Source: Achromobacter denitrificans NBRC 15125 (GTDB lineage: Bacteria > Pseudomonadota > Gammaproteobacteria > Burkholderiales > Burkholderiaceae_B). Taken from it: a DNA stretch of 64,000 nucleotides. The position numbers were made by a program, and so were the translations under genes. The stretch lies in assembly GCF_001571365.1 (NCBI RefSeq), contig NZ_BCTQ01000013.1:1-64000 (forward strand). The letters run 5' to 3'. Under the pieces are notes generated by a model. It did not search any database, had not been told where the DNA came from, and was given only the letters and a program-made list of their open reading frames with translations. Numbering within the stretch: position 1 is the first letter of the stretch; each line of letters begins with the position of its first letter. Below are positions 1-8,738 of the stretch, piece after piece.

Positions 1-149
1 CTGGGCTACATGATCCAGTTCGCATCGAGCCAGATGGAAAACGGCGCTGGTGTTTTGCCGCGCTGGTCCAGATCTCGGTGCTCGGCGTCTTCTTCTACTA
101 CCTCATCGAATTGATAGAAAACAGGTTTCTTGGCTGGGCAACTCACTAA
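1..149 (+). pseudogene. ABC transporter permease, 3' end, frameshifted
   Basis: C-terminal end of an SsuC/TauC-type inner-membrane permease, cut by the window edge. Frame 1 reads LGYMIQFASSQME up to about base 39. The typical permease ending (ALVQISVLGVFFYY, then the stop at 147-149) lies in frame 3. The two frames join if one A is removed from the AAAA at 37-40 and one T from the TTTT at 53-56, giving the expected METALVFAALVQ. The gene is therefore either a real frameshift mutant or carries two homopolymer sequencing errors. It sits 23 bp upstream of its binding protein. The family call rests on the recalled consensus of such permeases. Confidence 0.6.
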
Positions 150-172
150 TCCGAACCAATAAGGGGAAAAAC

Positions 173-1186
173 ATGAGATCGAGTTGGAGATTCAGCGCGC
201 TCTTCGGAGTGCTGGCATTATTCGGCGCCGCCGCGCATGCCGCCGATGACGTGACCGTGCAACTGGACTGGGTCGTGCGCGGCAATCACGCGCCCTTCTT
301 CGTTGCCAAGGAAAAGGGCTATTTCAACGACCAGGGCATCAACGTCACGGCGATCCGCAAGGGCACCGGATCGACCGACGCCCTGCGGCTGGTGGCCAAC
401 GGCAACGCGGACTTCGGCTTTGCCGATCTGCCGACCTTGATGGTCGGGCGATCCCAGGGCGTGGCGAACTCGGCGCTGCTGGCGGTAAACCAGAAGACCC
501 CGCTGGCGATCATTTCGCTGAAGAAGCACTTCGACCTGAAAAACGCGGCGCAGCTGAAAGACGCCAACATCGGCGTGCATCCCAGCGGCTCGACCTACAT
601 CTTCCTGAAGGCCGCGCTGGCCAAGAACGGCCTGTCGCTGGCGAACATCAAACAATCGACCGTTTCTCCGCCCTACGAAAACCTGCTGTTGCTGAACCGC
701 GTGAACGTGGTTCCGGGCTACATCGACGCCGAGGTTCCCGAGCTTGAGCACAAGGCCGGGGGACCGGGTTCCCTGTCGATCCTCCACGGCGAGGACCTGG
801 GCATCCAGAGCTACGGCTCGGGCGTCTTCACATCGGACAAGAACATTGCCCAGCGCGCGGACCTCGTCCAGCGGTTCGTGGCGGCCTATTCCAAGGCCTT
901 CGCCGACGTGGTCCAGAACCCGGAAGCGGCCGCGGACACCCTGATCAAGAGCAACCCGGAGTACAAGGGCAAGAAGGAAATGCTGGTGGCGCAATTGCGC
1001 GCCGACCTGGATTTCACCTTCTTCAGCGACCAGACCAAGACGCACGGCATCGGCTGGATCGACCCGGCCCTGTGGCGCTCTTCGGCGGCGATCTTCAAGG
1101 AGCAAGGCGCGCTGGCGGGTTCCTTCGACGATACCCAGGGATTCGACACGCGCTTCCTGGAAAAAGCGCAACCTCTGAAGCGGTGA
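173..1186 (+). CDS. ABC transporter substrate-binding protein (sulfonate/nitrate/taurine SsuA type)
   Basis: Periplasmic binding protein of 337 residues. A signal peptide ends near AHA at residue 23, followed by a mature start like LDWVVRGNHAPFFVAKEKGYF, the usual beginning of NMT1/SsuA-like domains. The family motif region GTGSTDALRLVANGNADFGF follows. The ATG at 173 is preferred over upstream starts because it begins the signal peptide and follows AAGGGG. The permease end lies just upstream and a catabolic aldehyde dehydrogenase starts 9 bp downstream, so the gene probably belongs to an import-and-oxidise operon. The substrate (sulfonate, pyrimidine-like or other) cannot be told from sequence. 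Confidence 0.85.
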   Translation: MRSSWRFSALFGVLALFGAAAHAADDVTVQLDWVVRGNHAPFFVAKEKGYFNDQGINVTAIRKGTGSTDALRLVANGNADFGFADLPTLMVGRSQGVANSALLAVNQKTPLAIISLKKHFDLKNAAQLKDANIGVHPSGSTYIFLKAALAKNGLSLANIKQSTVSPPYENLLLLNRVNVVPGYIDAEVPELEHKAGGPGSLSILHGEDLGIQSYGSGVFTSDKNIAQRADLVQRFVAAYSKAFADVVQNPEAAADTLIKSNPEYKGKKEMLVAQLRADLDFTFFSDQTKTHGIGWIDPALWRSSAAIFKEQGALAGSFDDTQGFDTRFLEKAQPLKR

Positions 1187-1195
1187 GACGACATC

Positions 1196-2692
1196 ATGGC
1201 CGGAAGAACACATAAGACCGCCTCGGGCGATCTCCAACTGCCCGCCAACAACGGCGTCTTCTACGACGGCGGCTGGCATGCCCCCTTAAGCGACCGCTGG
1301 ACCGACGTGGTGGCGCCGGGAACGGGCGAACGGCTGATGCGCGTGGCGGACGCAGGCGCGGAGGACGTGGCGCGCGCCGCCAGCGCCGCGCGCGCCGGCG
1401 CCCGGGCATGGCGCCGGACGGCGCCGCTGGCGCGGGCCGCGACGCTGCGCAAGATGGCCCAGCGCCTGCGGGAAAACGCAAGGGAACTGGCGCTTCTGGA
1501 TGCGCTGGACTGCGGCAACCCGGTGTCCGAGATGGGCTCCGACGTCATGGTCGCCGCCGCGCTGCTGGAGTTCTTCGCCGGCCTCGTGACGGAACTCAAG
1601 GGCGACACCATACCCATGGGGCACGCCGCGCTCGATTACACCGAACGAGAGCCGGTGGGCGTGGTGGCGCGCATCGTCGCCTACAACCATCCGCTGCTGT
1701 TCGCCATGGGCAAGCTGGCCGCCCCGCTGGCGGCGGGCAACGCGGTAATCATCAAGCCGCCGGTACAGGCGCCGCTCTCGGCTCTGCGCTGCGCGGAGCT
1801 GATCGGAGATCTGTTGCCGCCCGGTGTCTTTTCGCTCGTCCCGGGCGGCGCCGACGCGGGGGCCGCGCTTGCCGCGAGCCCGGATGTCGACATGGTCGGG
1901 CTGGTGGGCAGCATCCCCACCGGCCGCCGCGTCATGCAGGCCGCGGCGGCGCGGCTCAAGCCGGTGGCCCTGGAACTGGGCGGCAAGAATCCGTTCATCG
2001 CATGCCCGGATGTCGACGCCGCGCTGGTTGCCAGCGCGATCGTGGACGGCATGAACTTCACCTGGTGCGGGCAATCCTGCGGATCCACCAGCCGCGCCTT
2101 CGTCCATCGCTCCATCTACGACACGGTCTGCGCCAAGGTGGCCCAGGCCTGCGCCGCGTTCGTGCCCGGAGACCCCACCGATCCCGCCACCACCATGGGC
2201 GCGATGATCAGCCGCGAACACCGCGACCGGGTCAAGCAGGCCATCGATGCCGGCGTGGCGGAAGGCGCCCGCCTGATCGCCGGCGGCCGGATTCCCCAGG
2301 CCGGCGTTCCCGCCGGGGGCTTCTACCTGGAGCCCACCGTCTTTGCGGACGTATCCCCCACGTCGACCCTGGCCACCGAGGAGTTCTTCGGTCCGGTGCT
2401 GGCGATCATCCCCTGGGACGACGAAGAAGAGATGCTCTCGGCGGTGCATGCCCTGGACGTCGGCCTGACCGCCGCGATCTGGACGGCGGACCTCGCGCGC
2501 GCCCACCGCCTGGCCCGTGAAATCGATGCCGGGTTCGTCTGGGTCAACGAAGTCGGCAAGCATTTTCTCGGCGCTCCCTATGGCGGGGTCAAGCAATCCG
2601 GCATCGGCCGCGACGAGTGCATCGGCGAGATGATCTCCTTCACCCGAGAAAAAAATGTCCACATCAACTTCAGGCCGGTGAGCGCAACATGA
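1196..2692 (+). CDS. NAD(P)-dependent aldehyde dehydrogenase
   Basis: Full-length ALDH of 498 residues that oxidises an aldehyde to a carboxylate. Visible catalytic features are the oxyanion Asn in AYNHP (about N164), the general base in LELGGKNP (about E260) and the nucleophile in GQSCGSTSR (about C295). The NAD-binding GSIPTGRR segment lies near residue 238. It most resembles betaine-aldehyde-type enzymes, but the substrate is open. The stop overlaps the ATG of the next gene (ATGA at 2689-2692), so the two are translationally coupled. An alcohol-to-aldehyde-to-acid pair with the GMC oxidase downstream is the natural reading. Confidence 0.88.
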   Translation: MAGRTHKTASGDLQLPANNGVFYDGGWHAPLSDRWTDVVAPGTGERLMRVADAGAEDVARAASAARAGARAWRRTAPLARAATLRKMAQRLRENARELALLDALDCGNPVSEMGSDVMVAAALLEFFAGLVTELKGDTIPMGHAALDYTEREPVGVVARIVAYNHPLLFAMGKLAAPLAAGNAVIIKPPVQAPLSALRCAELIGDLLPPGVFSLVPGGADAGAALAASPDVDMVGLVGSIPTGRRVMQAAAARLKPVALELGGKNPFIACPDVDAALVASAIVDGMNFTWCGQSCGSTSRAFVHRSIYDTVCAKVAQACAAFVPGDPTDPATTMGAMISREHRDRVKQAIDAGVAEGARLIAGGRIPQAGVPAGGFYLEPTVFADVSPTSTLATEEFFGPVLAIIPWDDEEEMLSAVHALDVGLTAAIWTADLARAHRLAREIDAGFVWVNEVGKHFLGAPYGGVKQSGIGRDECIGEMISFTREKNVHINFRPVSAT

Positions 2693-4302
2693 AGCGGGAA
2701 TACGACTACATCATCGTCGGCGCCGGCTCCGCCGGCTGCGTCCTGGCCAATCGCCTGAGCAAGGATTCCGCGGTCTCGGTGCTGGTCATCGAAGCGGGCC
2801 CCTGGGACCGCGATCCGCTCATCCACATCCCGTTGGGATGGGGCAAGATTCTCCAGCAACGCCTGCACGACTGGGGCTACGATGCCGAACCCGCCCCGCA
2901 CGCCGACGGGCGGGCCATCGAATGCGCGCGCGGCAAGGTCGTCGGCGGCAGCTCGTCGACGAACGCCATGGCGTTCGTGCGCGGTCATCCCGCGGACTAC
3001 GCGCGCTGGGCGCAGCACTACGGCCTGCCGGAGTGGAGCTTCGACGAGGTCTTGCCCTATTTCCGCCGCCTGGAAGATTGGGAAGGCGGGCACACCGGCG
3101 ACCGGGGCGAGGGCGGCCCCCTGCGGGTGCAGCGCTGCCGCTACCAGGATCCCCTGCTCGACGCGTTTTCCACGGCCGCCCGCCAGGCCGGCCATCCCTG
3201 GCTCGACGATTACAACGCCTCGCCGGCGGGCGGCTTTTCGCGCCTGCAGATGTCGATCCGGCGCGGGCGGCGGTGCAGCGCCGCCACGGCCTATCTACGC
3301 CCGGCGCTCCGACGCCCCAACCTGACGGTGCTGACGCAGGCGCACGTGCTCGGCCTGGACTTCGACGGCGACCGCGCGATCGGCCTGCGCTATGCCAAAC
3401 AGGGCCGCATCACCGCGGTCAGGGCCCGCCACGAGGTGATTCTGGCGGCCGGGGCCATCAACACGCCGGCCATCCTGATGCATTCGGGCATCGGCCCGAG
3501 GCAAACGCTGGACGACGCCGGCCTAGCCCTCAGGCTGGACCGCGCCGGCGTGGGCGAGAACCTGCAGGACCACATCTCCGTCATCGTCACCGCGCGCCGC
3601 CGCGAGCCGGGACCTTTCGTGCGCGGCATGCGTCTGGACCGCATCGGCGTCTCCATGGCGCGCGCCTATCTCGGCGGCGAAGGCTTCGCCGGCGACGTGC
3701 CGGGCGGCATCGTGGGGTTCGTGCAGCCGGAAGGCCTGGACACTCCCGATCTGCAGTTTCTCCTGACCGCGGCCCCCTTCAACGCCCATCCTTGGCTGAA
3801 GCCGCTGCGCAAGCCCTTTGCCGACGGCTTCGCCGTCCGGACCGTGCTGCTGCATCCGCGCAGCCGCGGAAAAATCACGGTTACCGGCAAGGATCCGTTG
3901 GCGGCGCCCCGCATCGACCAGAACTTCCTTGCCTGCGACGAAGACCGGGCCAGGGTGCGCGATTCCGTGCGCATCGCGCGCGCCCTGCTGGATCAGCCCG
4001 CGCTTGGCGACTACGTCGCCAATGAGCTGGCGCCCGGCGGCGGCGTCACCGACGACGACGCGATCGACGCCTTCGTCCGCAAGACCGCCATCACGGTCCA
4101 CCATCCCGGCGGCACGTGCCGGATGGGGCGCCACGACGATCCGATGGCCGTGGTCGATGGCCGGATGCGCTGCATCGGCGTTCCCGGCTTGCGCGTCGTC
4201 GATGCCTCGGTCATGCCGGACCTGACCTCGGGCAACATCAACGCGCCCGTGCTCATGCTCGCGGAACGGGCATCCGACTGGATACTTGAGGAAGCCCGAT
4301 GA
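2689..4302 (+). CDS. GMC family FAD-dependent oxidoreductase (choline/alcohol dehydrogenase-like)
   Basis: Complete glucose-methanol-choline oxidoreductase of 537 residues. The N-terminal dinucleotide-binding motif is [14 protein letters not shown] (residues 10-23). The GMC signature [13 protein letters not shown] follows near residue 85, and the C-terminal catalytic region [10 protein letters not shown] lies near residue 480, followed by [17 protein letters not shown]. These enzymes oxidise primary alcohols using FAD. The gene overlaps the aldehyde dehydrogenase by 4 bases and the following small gene by 4 bases, so the three form a tight operon. The likely role is to make the aldehyde used by the upstream dehydrogenase. 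Confidence 0.9.
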   Translation: MKREYDYIIVGAGSAGCVLANRLSKDSAVSVLVIEAGPWDRDPLIHIPLGWGKILQQRLHDWGYDAEPAPHADGRAIECARGKVVGGSSSTNAMAFVRGHPADYARWAQHYGLPEWSFDEVLPYFRRLEDWEGGHTGDRGEGGPLRVQRCRYQDPLLDAFSTAARQAGHPWLDDYNASPAGGFSRLQMSIRRGRRCSAATAYLRPALRRPNLTVLTQAHVLGLDFDGDRAIGLRYAKQGRITAVRARHEVILAAGAINTPAILMHSGIGPRQTLDDAGLALRLDRAGVGENLQDHISVIVTARRREPGPFVRGMRLDRIGVSMARAYLGGEGFAGDVPGGIVGFVQPEGLDTPDLQFLLTAAPFNAHPWLKPLRKPFADGFAVRTVLLHPRSRGKITVTGKDPLAAPRIDQNFLACDEDRARVRDSVRIARALLDQPALGDYVANELAPGGGVTDDDAIDAFVRKTAITVHHPGGTCRMGRHDDPMAVVDGRMRCIGVPGLRVVDASVMPDLTSGNINAPVLMLAERASDWILEEAR

Positions 4303-4715
4303 TGCGACTCTCGCTGCAGCGCCATCGCTGCGTCAGCCTGCTGCCACTGGCGCACATGGCCCATCAACGGCTCAACGACTTCTTTTCCGTGGAGTACTGC
4401 GACCGCGCAGACGAGCTCCCCGCCGACACGGCGGCCGTGATCATCGGCGGCGATACCCTGTCGTCGCTGCGAACGGGGCTGCCAGCGCGGATCCAGTCGG
4501 TGACCGTAGTGGGCAGCGACTCGGTGCCGCCGCAATTCGTGGAGCAGATGAAGGCCAGGCGCGTCCTGGTGACCTGGCCCCAGGTCGCCGGCGCCGAGGA
4601 CGAGCAAGAGGCCATGGAAATCTGCCACGACGTCATGGCGGCATTCGGATTCGGCCGGATGGGCTCGCGACCGCGCAACGTGGTCAACGACGTGCTGCTT
4701 TGCGATTGCTGCTGA
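4299..4715 (+). CDS. Stand-alone D-2-hydroxyacid dehydrogenase N-terminal-like protein
   Basis: Protein of 138 residues. Its pattern resembles the catalytic (non-nucleotide) half of D-2-hydroxyacid dehydrogenases: an N-terminal strand [21 protein letters not shown], a strand like [13 protein letters not shown] where the family has its glycine-rich segment, and [21 protein letters not shown] where the family has VTNTPGVL..DVAD. The NAD-binding half is absent, and translation ends at 4715 after VLLCDCC. The region downstream shows no continuation in another frame. It overlaps the GMC gene by 4 bases, which argues it is still translated. It may be a domain remnant or a small regulatory or binding protein. 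The homology is weak and read by eye. Confidence 0.5.
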   Translation: MMRLSLQRHRCVSLLPLAHMAHQRLNDFFSVEYCDRADELPADTAAVIIGGDTLSSLRTGLPARIQSVTVVGSDSVPPQFVEQMKARRVLVTWPQVAGAEDEQEAMEICHDVMAAFGFGRMGSRPRNVVNDVLLCDCC

Positions 4716-4771
4716 TTTCTCGACCGTCGTGCGCGGACGAAAAGGATGCTGCTGACGCGCTTGCGGTTCGG

Positions 4772-5167
4772 TTACTCCAGGCGAAACAACGCCTGGCCAT
4801 ATCCCACCAGTTCACCGTCGCCCACCAAGATCTCCGCCACGGTGCCGGCATCAGCGCTGTAGAGAGCCCGCAGCCCCTCGCCCACCTGCAGAAATCCGAC
4901 GACATCAGCCTGCGCGACCTGGCTGCCCAGGCTGATTGCTTCGGCGGCCCGATCCAGGAAAGGATGACGACTTCGATAGATCCCCATTCCATCCGATACC
5001 AGCGTCCGGCCGCGCGGCGCCAAGGGCGCCTGCGCAGTATCAGAGGAAGCGACCTCGCCCCCCAGCCTCAGGAGCAACCGCTCGCCGCCCGGTTGACGGA
5101 CCTCGCAGGCGTCGATTCCGCTGGCCCGCAAGCCCAGGATCAAGGTCTCGACCTCTTCGATTTGCAT
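4772..5167 (-). CDS. Degenerate biotin carboxyl carrier-like protein lacking the biotinyl lysine
   Basis: Protein of 131 residues with the AccB layout: a short helical N-terminus (MQIEEVETLILGLRASG), a linker, then a lipoyl/biotinyl-like fold ending GTVAEILVGDGELVGYGQALFRLE. Aligned to the intact AccB at 6534-6968, the modification motif EAMKM is replaced by QVGEG, placing Glu (about E97) where the biotinylated lysine should be. It therefore should not carry biotin. The ATG shares its A with the accC stop (5165-5169), so it is coupled to accC and is the last gene of the operon. It could be a structural or regulatory subunit, or a decaying duplicate. Confidence 0.7.
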   Translation of the reverse strand: MQIEEVETLILGLRASGIDACEVRQPGGERLLLRLGGEVASSDTAQAPLAPRGRTLVSDGMGIYRSRHPFLDRAAEAISLGSQVAQADVVGFLQVGEGLRALYSADAGTVAEILVGDGELVGYGQALFRLE

Positions 5168-6534
5168 CACGACGCCCCACCTTGTTTCAATTCGCCGGCG
5201 GCCAACAGCCGCTCCAGGCAATGGATATCAGTACCACCGGCCTGGAAGGCCTCGTGTGCCAGCAATGCCGAGAACAGCGGAGCATTGGTATGCAGCCCAT
5301 CCGCGGACAGTTCCGACAGGACCACGCGCATGCGCGCGATGGCCTGCTCACGGCTCGCGCCATGCACTATCAGCTTGGCGATCAGAGAGTCGTAGTGGGC
5401 GGGAACCTCATAGCCCGGGTAGAGATGCGAATCCACCCGCACGCCCGGCCCGCCTGGCGCGACCCAGGTCTCGACCCGACCCGGCATCGGCACGAAATTC
5501 CAAGGATCCTCGGCATTGATGCGGCACTCGATCGCATGGCCGACTTGCCGTACATCCTTCTGCCCGAAGCCTAGCCCTTGGCCCATTGCCACCCTGATTT
5601 GCTGCTCCACGAGATCCACCCCCGTCAGCATCTCGGTCACGGGATGCTCCACCTGGATTCGAGTGTTCATCTCCATGAAATAGAAGGCTTCCTTCTCGTA
5701 GAGAAACTCGAACGTCCCGACGCCCTGATAACCGATGTCGATGCAGGCTCTCGCGCACATTTCCCCAAGCTCGACGATACGCGGGCGAGCAATGCCGACC
5801 GCCGGCGCCTCCTCGAGCAGTTTCTGGTTGCGCCGCTGGATGGAACAGTCGCGTTCGCCCAACCATACCGCCTGGCCATGCGCATCGGCGAGGACCTGGA
5901 TTTCGATATGCCTGGGATGCTCCAGGAACTTCTCTAGGTAGATATCTTCTTTGCCAAAGAAGCGTCCAGCCTCTTCGCGAGTCAGCTGAGCGGCCTGCCC
6001 GAGTTCGCCGGGCGCCCGCACTACCCGCATGCCTCGGCCGCCGCCGCCCGCAGCCGCCTTGAGGATGAGCGGATAACCAATGGCCTGCGCGATACGCTCC
6101 AGCTCGGCCGGATCTTGAGGCAGGGCCTGATCAAAGCCGGGCACGCAGGGAATGCCGGATTTCATCATCGCCGCCTTAGCCGATATCTTGTCGCCCATCA
6201 AAGCCATCACCTCGGGAGACGGGCCGATGAAATGCAGCCCGGCCTCCCGTACCGCGGCCGCGAAGCCGGCGTTTTCCGAGAGAAAGCCGTATCCCGGATG
6301 GATGGCCTGCGCCCCCGTCAGACGAGCCGCCGTAAGCAGGCGGTCGATGTCCAGATAACTGTCCCTGGAGGTCGCGGGCCCGATGCACAGAGCCTGATCT
6401 GCCAGAGCCACATGGCGCAGGCCGGAATCCGCCTCCGAATGAACCGCGACTGTCCGCAAGCCCAACGCCTTGCAGGCCCGCAATATACGCAAGGCGATCT
6501 CGCCGCGATTGGCGATCAATACGGAACCGAACAT
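5167..6534 (-). CDS. accC: Biotin carboxylase (AccC-type, accessory paralogue)
   Basis: Full-length biotin carboxylase of 455 residues. It starts with the canonical MFGSVLIANRGEIALRILRA, followed by IHPGYGFLSENA, the ATP-grasp glycine-rich loop KAAAGGGGRGMR, the biotin carboxylase signature ending ERDCSIQRRNQKLLEEAP, and EMNTRIQVEHPVTE. It carboxylates a biotinyl carrier protein using ATP and bicarbonate. It is coupled on both sides: the ATG overlaps the accB stop by one base, and its stop overlaps the next ATG. Its place in a pxpBCA operon with carrier proteins suggests a dedicated carboxylase, not the housekeeping fatty acid enzyme. Confidence 0.92.
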   Translation of the reverse strand: MFGSVLIANRGEIALRILRACKALGLRTVAVHSEADSGLRHVALADQALCIGPATSRDSYLDIDRLLTAARLTGAQAIHPGYGFLSENAGFAAAVREAGLHFIGPSPEVMALMGDKISAKAAMMKSGIPCVPGFDQALPQDPAELERIAQAIGYPLILKAAAGGGGRGMRVVRAPGELGQAAQLTREEAGRFFGKEDIYLEKFLEHPRHIEIQVLADAHGQAVWLGERDCSIQRRNQKLLEEAPAVGIARPRIVELGEMCARACIDIGYQGVGTFEFLYEKEAFYFMEMNTRIQVEHPVTEMLTGVDLVEQQIRVAMGQGLGFGQKDVRQVGHAIECRINAEDPWNFVPMPGRVETWVAPGGPGVRVDSHLYPGYEVPAHYDSLIAKLIVHGASREQAIARMRVVLSELSADGLHTNAPLFSALLAHEAFQAGGTDIHCLERLLAAGELKQGGAS

Positions 6535-6968
6535 CAGCCGCGCTCCTCAGGCACGATATCCATCAAGAGCGTGGTCGGCTGCACCGCCTGCCCATCCTCG
6601 ACGTGGATCCCAGCGATCACGCCCGCTGCCGGGGCCTCCACCGGCAATAGCATTTTCATCGCCTCCATCAGGCCCAGGGTCTGGCCCTCCTGCACCACGT
6701 CGCCCAGACTGACGAAGGGAGGTTCGCCCGGGGCCGGACGCCGATGAAAGATTCCGCCCATGCCCGCCGGCACCGCGACAGCGGCCCCGGGCACCATCGC
6801 CGGCATGGACGCCGGCACAGACGCCGGCGTGGCCGCCGGGAGCGCCGCCCCTGCCGACAGACCGCGGCTCAGGCGCACGCTGGCGCCCTGCGGGCTGACA
6901 TACTCAAGCTCGTTGACGGACAGGCGTGACATCAGCGCTGCCAGTTCTTGGACATCGTCCAGACGCAT
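6534..6968 (-). CDS. accB: Biotin carboxyl carrier protein (AccB-type)
   Basis: BCCP of 144 residues. Its helical N-terminus is MRLDDVQELAALMSRLSVNE, a Pro/Ala-rich linker spans about residues 40-70, and the C-terminal biotinyl domain contains the intact motif MEAMKM with target lysine about K105, then GVIAGIHVEDGQAVQ. It carries biotin between the carboxylase encoded next to it and a carboxyltransferase. It starts 11 bp after pxpA and shares one base with accC. With PxpB/PxpC-like subunits upstream, the transferase partner may be that pair; this is inference from neighbourhood and from the known kinship of KipI/KipA to urea carboxylase transferase domains. Confidence 0.9.
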   Translation of the reverse strand: MRLDDVQELAALMSRLSVNELEYVSPQGASVRLSRGLSAGAALPAATPASVPASMPAMVPGAAVAVPAGMGGIFHRRPAPGEPPFVSLGDVVQEGQTLGLMEAMKMLLPVEAPAAGVIAGIHVEDGQAVQPTTLLMDIVPEERG

Positions 6969-6979
6969 CCCGGGACTCC

Positions 6980-7738
6980 TCAAACAAAACCGCGAACGGC
7001 GATGCCTTCGCGCTCGAATCGTTGGCGCAGCGCAAACGCCATGGCCACCGCGGCGGGCGAATCGCCGTGCACGCAGAGCGAGTCGACAGGCGTGGGGATA
7101 GCCGCGCCGTCCGGCGTCTCTATGGCCCCCTCGCGCACCATGCGCAAAGCCCGCTCGACAACGGCCTCGATATCGCTCAACACCGCGCCGGCAAGATTGC
7201 GCGGCATCAGGCTGCCATCGGCCATATAGGCGCGGTCCGCGAATACTTCGGCCCGCGTCTCCAGGCCGGCTTCGCGGGCGCACCGCTCCTGATACGTGCA
7301 GGCTGGTGCCAGATACACCAGCCGGTCATCCACGGCACGCACCGCGCGGCAGATGGCTTGCGCAATCTGCGCGTCGGCGATAGCCATATTGCTGAGCGCG
7401 CCATGCGGCTTCACATACCGGATAGGATGGCCGGCATAGGCGGACAGGGCCTGGGCCGCGCCGATCTGGTAGGCCACCAGCCGTTCTATCTCGCCCGTGC
7501 TGAAAGGCAGCTTGCGCCGGCCGAATCCCCAGAGGTCCGGAAACCCCGGATGCGCGCCCACGGCCACGCCACGATCGCGCGCCAGGGCGAAAGTGCGGGC
7601 CATGATTTCCGGGTCGCCCGCATGGAATCCGCAGGCCACATTAGCCGAACTGACGATGTCCAGCATGGCCGCATCGTCGCCGATCACATAGTCTCCGTAG
7701 CCTTCGCCTATGTCCGAATTCAGATCTACCGCTACCAT
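6980..7738 (-). CDS. pxpA: 5-oxoprolinase subunit A / LamB-YcsF family
   Basis: LamB/YcsF family protein of 252 residues. It begins with the diagnostic VDLNSDIGEGYG, followed by SSANVACGFHAGDP, GAHPGFPDLWGFGRR, YVKPHGALSN and the ending VDSLCVHGDSP. PxpA works with PxpB and PxpC in ATP-dependent opening of 5-oxoproline to glutamate. The ATG at 7738 is chosen because AGGAGG lies just upstream and the conserved N-terminus starts there. It sits between pxpC and accB. True substrate could be a substituted pyroglutamate or another lactam. Confidence 0.88.
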   Translation of the reverse strand: MVAVDLNSDIGEGYGDYVIGDDAAMLDIVSSANVACGFHAGDPEIMARTFALARDRGVAVGAHPGFPDLWGFGRRKLPFSTGEIERLVAYQIGAAQALSAYAGHPIRYVKPHGALSNMAIADAQIAQAICRAVRAVDDRLVYLAPACTYQERCAREAGLETRAEVFADRAYMADGSLMPRNLAGAVLSDIEAVVERALRMVREGAIETPDGAAIPTPVDSLCVHGDSPAAVAMAFALRQRFEREGIAVRGFV

Positions 7739-7754
7739 CGCCCCCCTCCTGGTT

Positions 7755-8738
7755 CTATTTATTTGAGCCATGAACGCCGCGTTCGCGTTCGATATTCCGC
7801 CGCAGAGCCTGCAAGCCCTGCTCCTGGACGTCCTGGGCGGCAATCGCCTCCCGATTCGAGACTGGCGCGAAGCGCAATCTGTCGCCCGGCCGCAACTGAC
7901 CCAGCTTCCAGAGATCGCAGGCGATGACCACCGCCAGCTTGGGATAGCCGCCGCAGGTGTTGGCGTCGGCCAGTTGCACTATTGGCTGTCCTTCGCCGGG
8001 CAGCTGGATCACGCCTGGAACGATGCCGTGCGAGAGCAGTTCCGGCATCTGCGTGAAGGTCAAGGCCTCGCCTTCCAGCCGGTAGCCGATACGATTGGCA
8101 TTGGCAGTGATGGCCCAGGACTGCTCGAAGAAGCGCCGCTGCGAGTCCGCATCCAGGCACTCGAACTCGCTGGCCACCATGACCCTCAGGCGGACGTCCC
8201 CTACCGCCAGGCTGCGATAGAACTGCCCGGCCATTTCGGGCGCCACACCAAAGGCTCGCCTGTCGTCCAGGATCTGCGCACGGTGCGGCAGCGTGGCGCC
8301 GCGCGCCAGCCCGGCGCCGTTCAGCCCACCGAAGCCGCTTTTCATATCGGTCGCCCGCGCGCCCAGCACCTCGGGCAAAGGCAAGCCGCCTGCCACGCAG
8401 AGATAGGCCCGCGCGCCCACATCGGGCGCGGCGATGGTCAAGGTTTGACCGGGTCGAGCCAGCGCCGTCCACCAAGGCGGCACGATGACGCCATCCAGTC
8501 TGGCCATACCCAACGCCCCGGTCAGGGCGTAACCGCAGGCGGCATGAAAGCGCAGGCGCAAGGGAAACTGCGCGATCTCGATCGCGGCCTCGCTTCCCTC
8601 CCCTTCCACTAGCCAGTTGCCCACGCGCAGGGCAAGGGGATCCATTGCCCCCGCCCGCCCCACGCCCAGGTGCATACGCCCGGCACGCCCCAGATCCTGT
8701 ACCGAACTGAGACGGCTATCGCTCAAGAGCTCTATCAC
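7755..8738 (-). CDS. pxpC: 5-oxoprolinase subunit C / KipA-type biotin-dependent carboxyltransferase family
   Basis: KipA/PxpC family protein of 327 residues. Family marks are SSVQDLGRAGRMHLGVGRAGAMD near the start, AYLCVAGGLPLPEVLGARATD in the middle and LADANTCGGYPKLAVVI late. The start is GTG at 8738, overlapping the pxpB stop as GTGA (8735-8738), so translation is coupled. PxpC pairs with PxpB. The same fold forms the carboxyltransferase of urea carboxylase, which matters here because biotin carboxylase and BCCP genes follow in the operon. Confidence 0.88.
   Translation of the reverse strand: MIELLSDSRLSSVQDLGRAGRMHLGVGRAGAMDPLALRVGNWLVEGEGSEAAIEIAQFPLRLRFHAACGYALTGALGMARLDGVIVPPWWTALARPGQTLTIAAPDVGARAYLCVAGGLPLPEVLGARATDMKSGFGGLNGAGLARGATLPHRAQILDDRRAFGVAPEMAGQFYRSLAVGDVRLRVMVASEFECLDADSQRRFFEQSWAITANANRIGYRLEGEALTFTQMPELLSHGIVPGVIQLPGEGQPIVQLADANTCGGYPKLAVVIACDLWKLGQLRPGDRLRFAPVSNREAIAAQDVQEQGLQALRRNIERERGVHGSNK

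Noticed and set aside
218-1279. Long minus-strand reading frame of 353 codons opposite the binding-protein gene
   Set aside because: It is a shadow of the real plus-strand gene in GC-rich DNA: Arg/Gly/Ala-rich, no family pattern.
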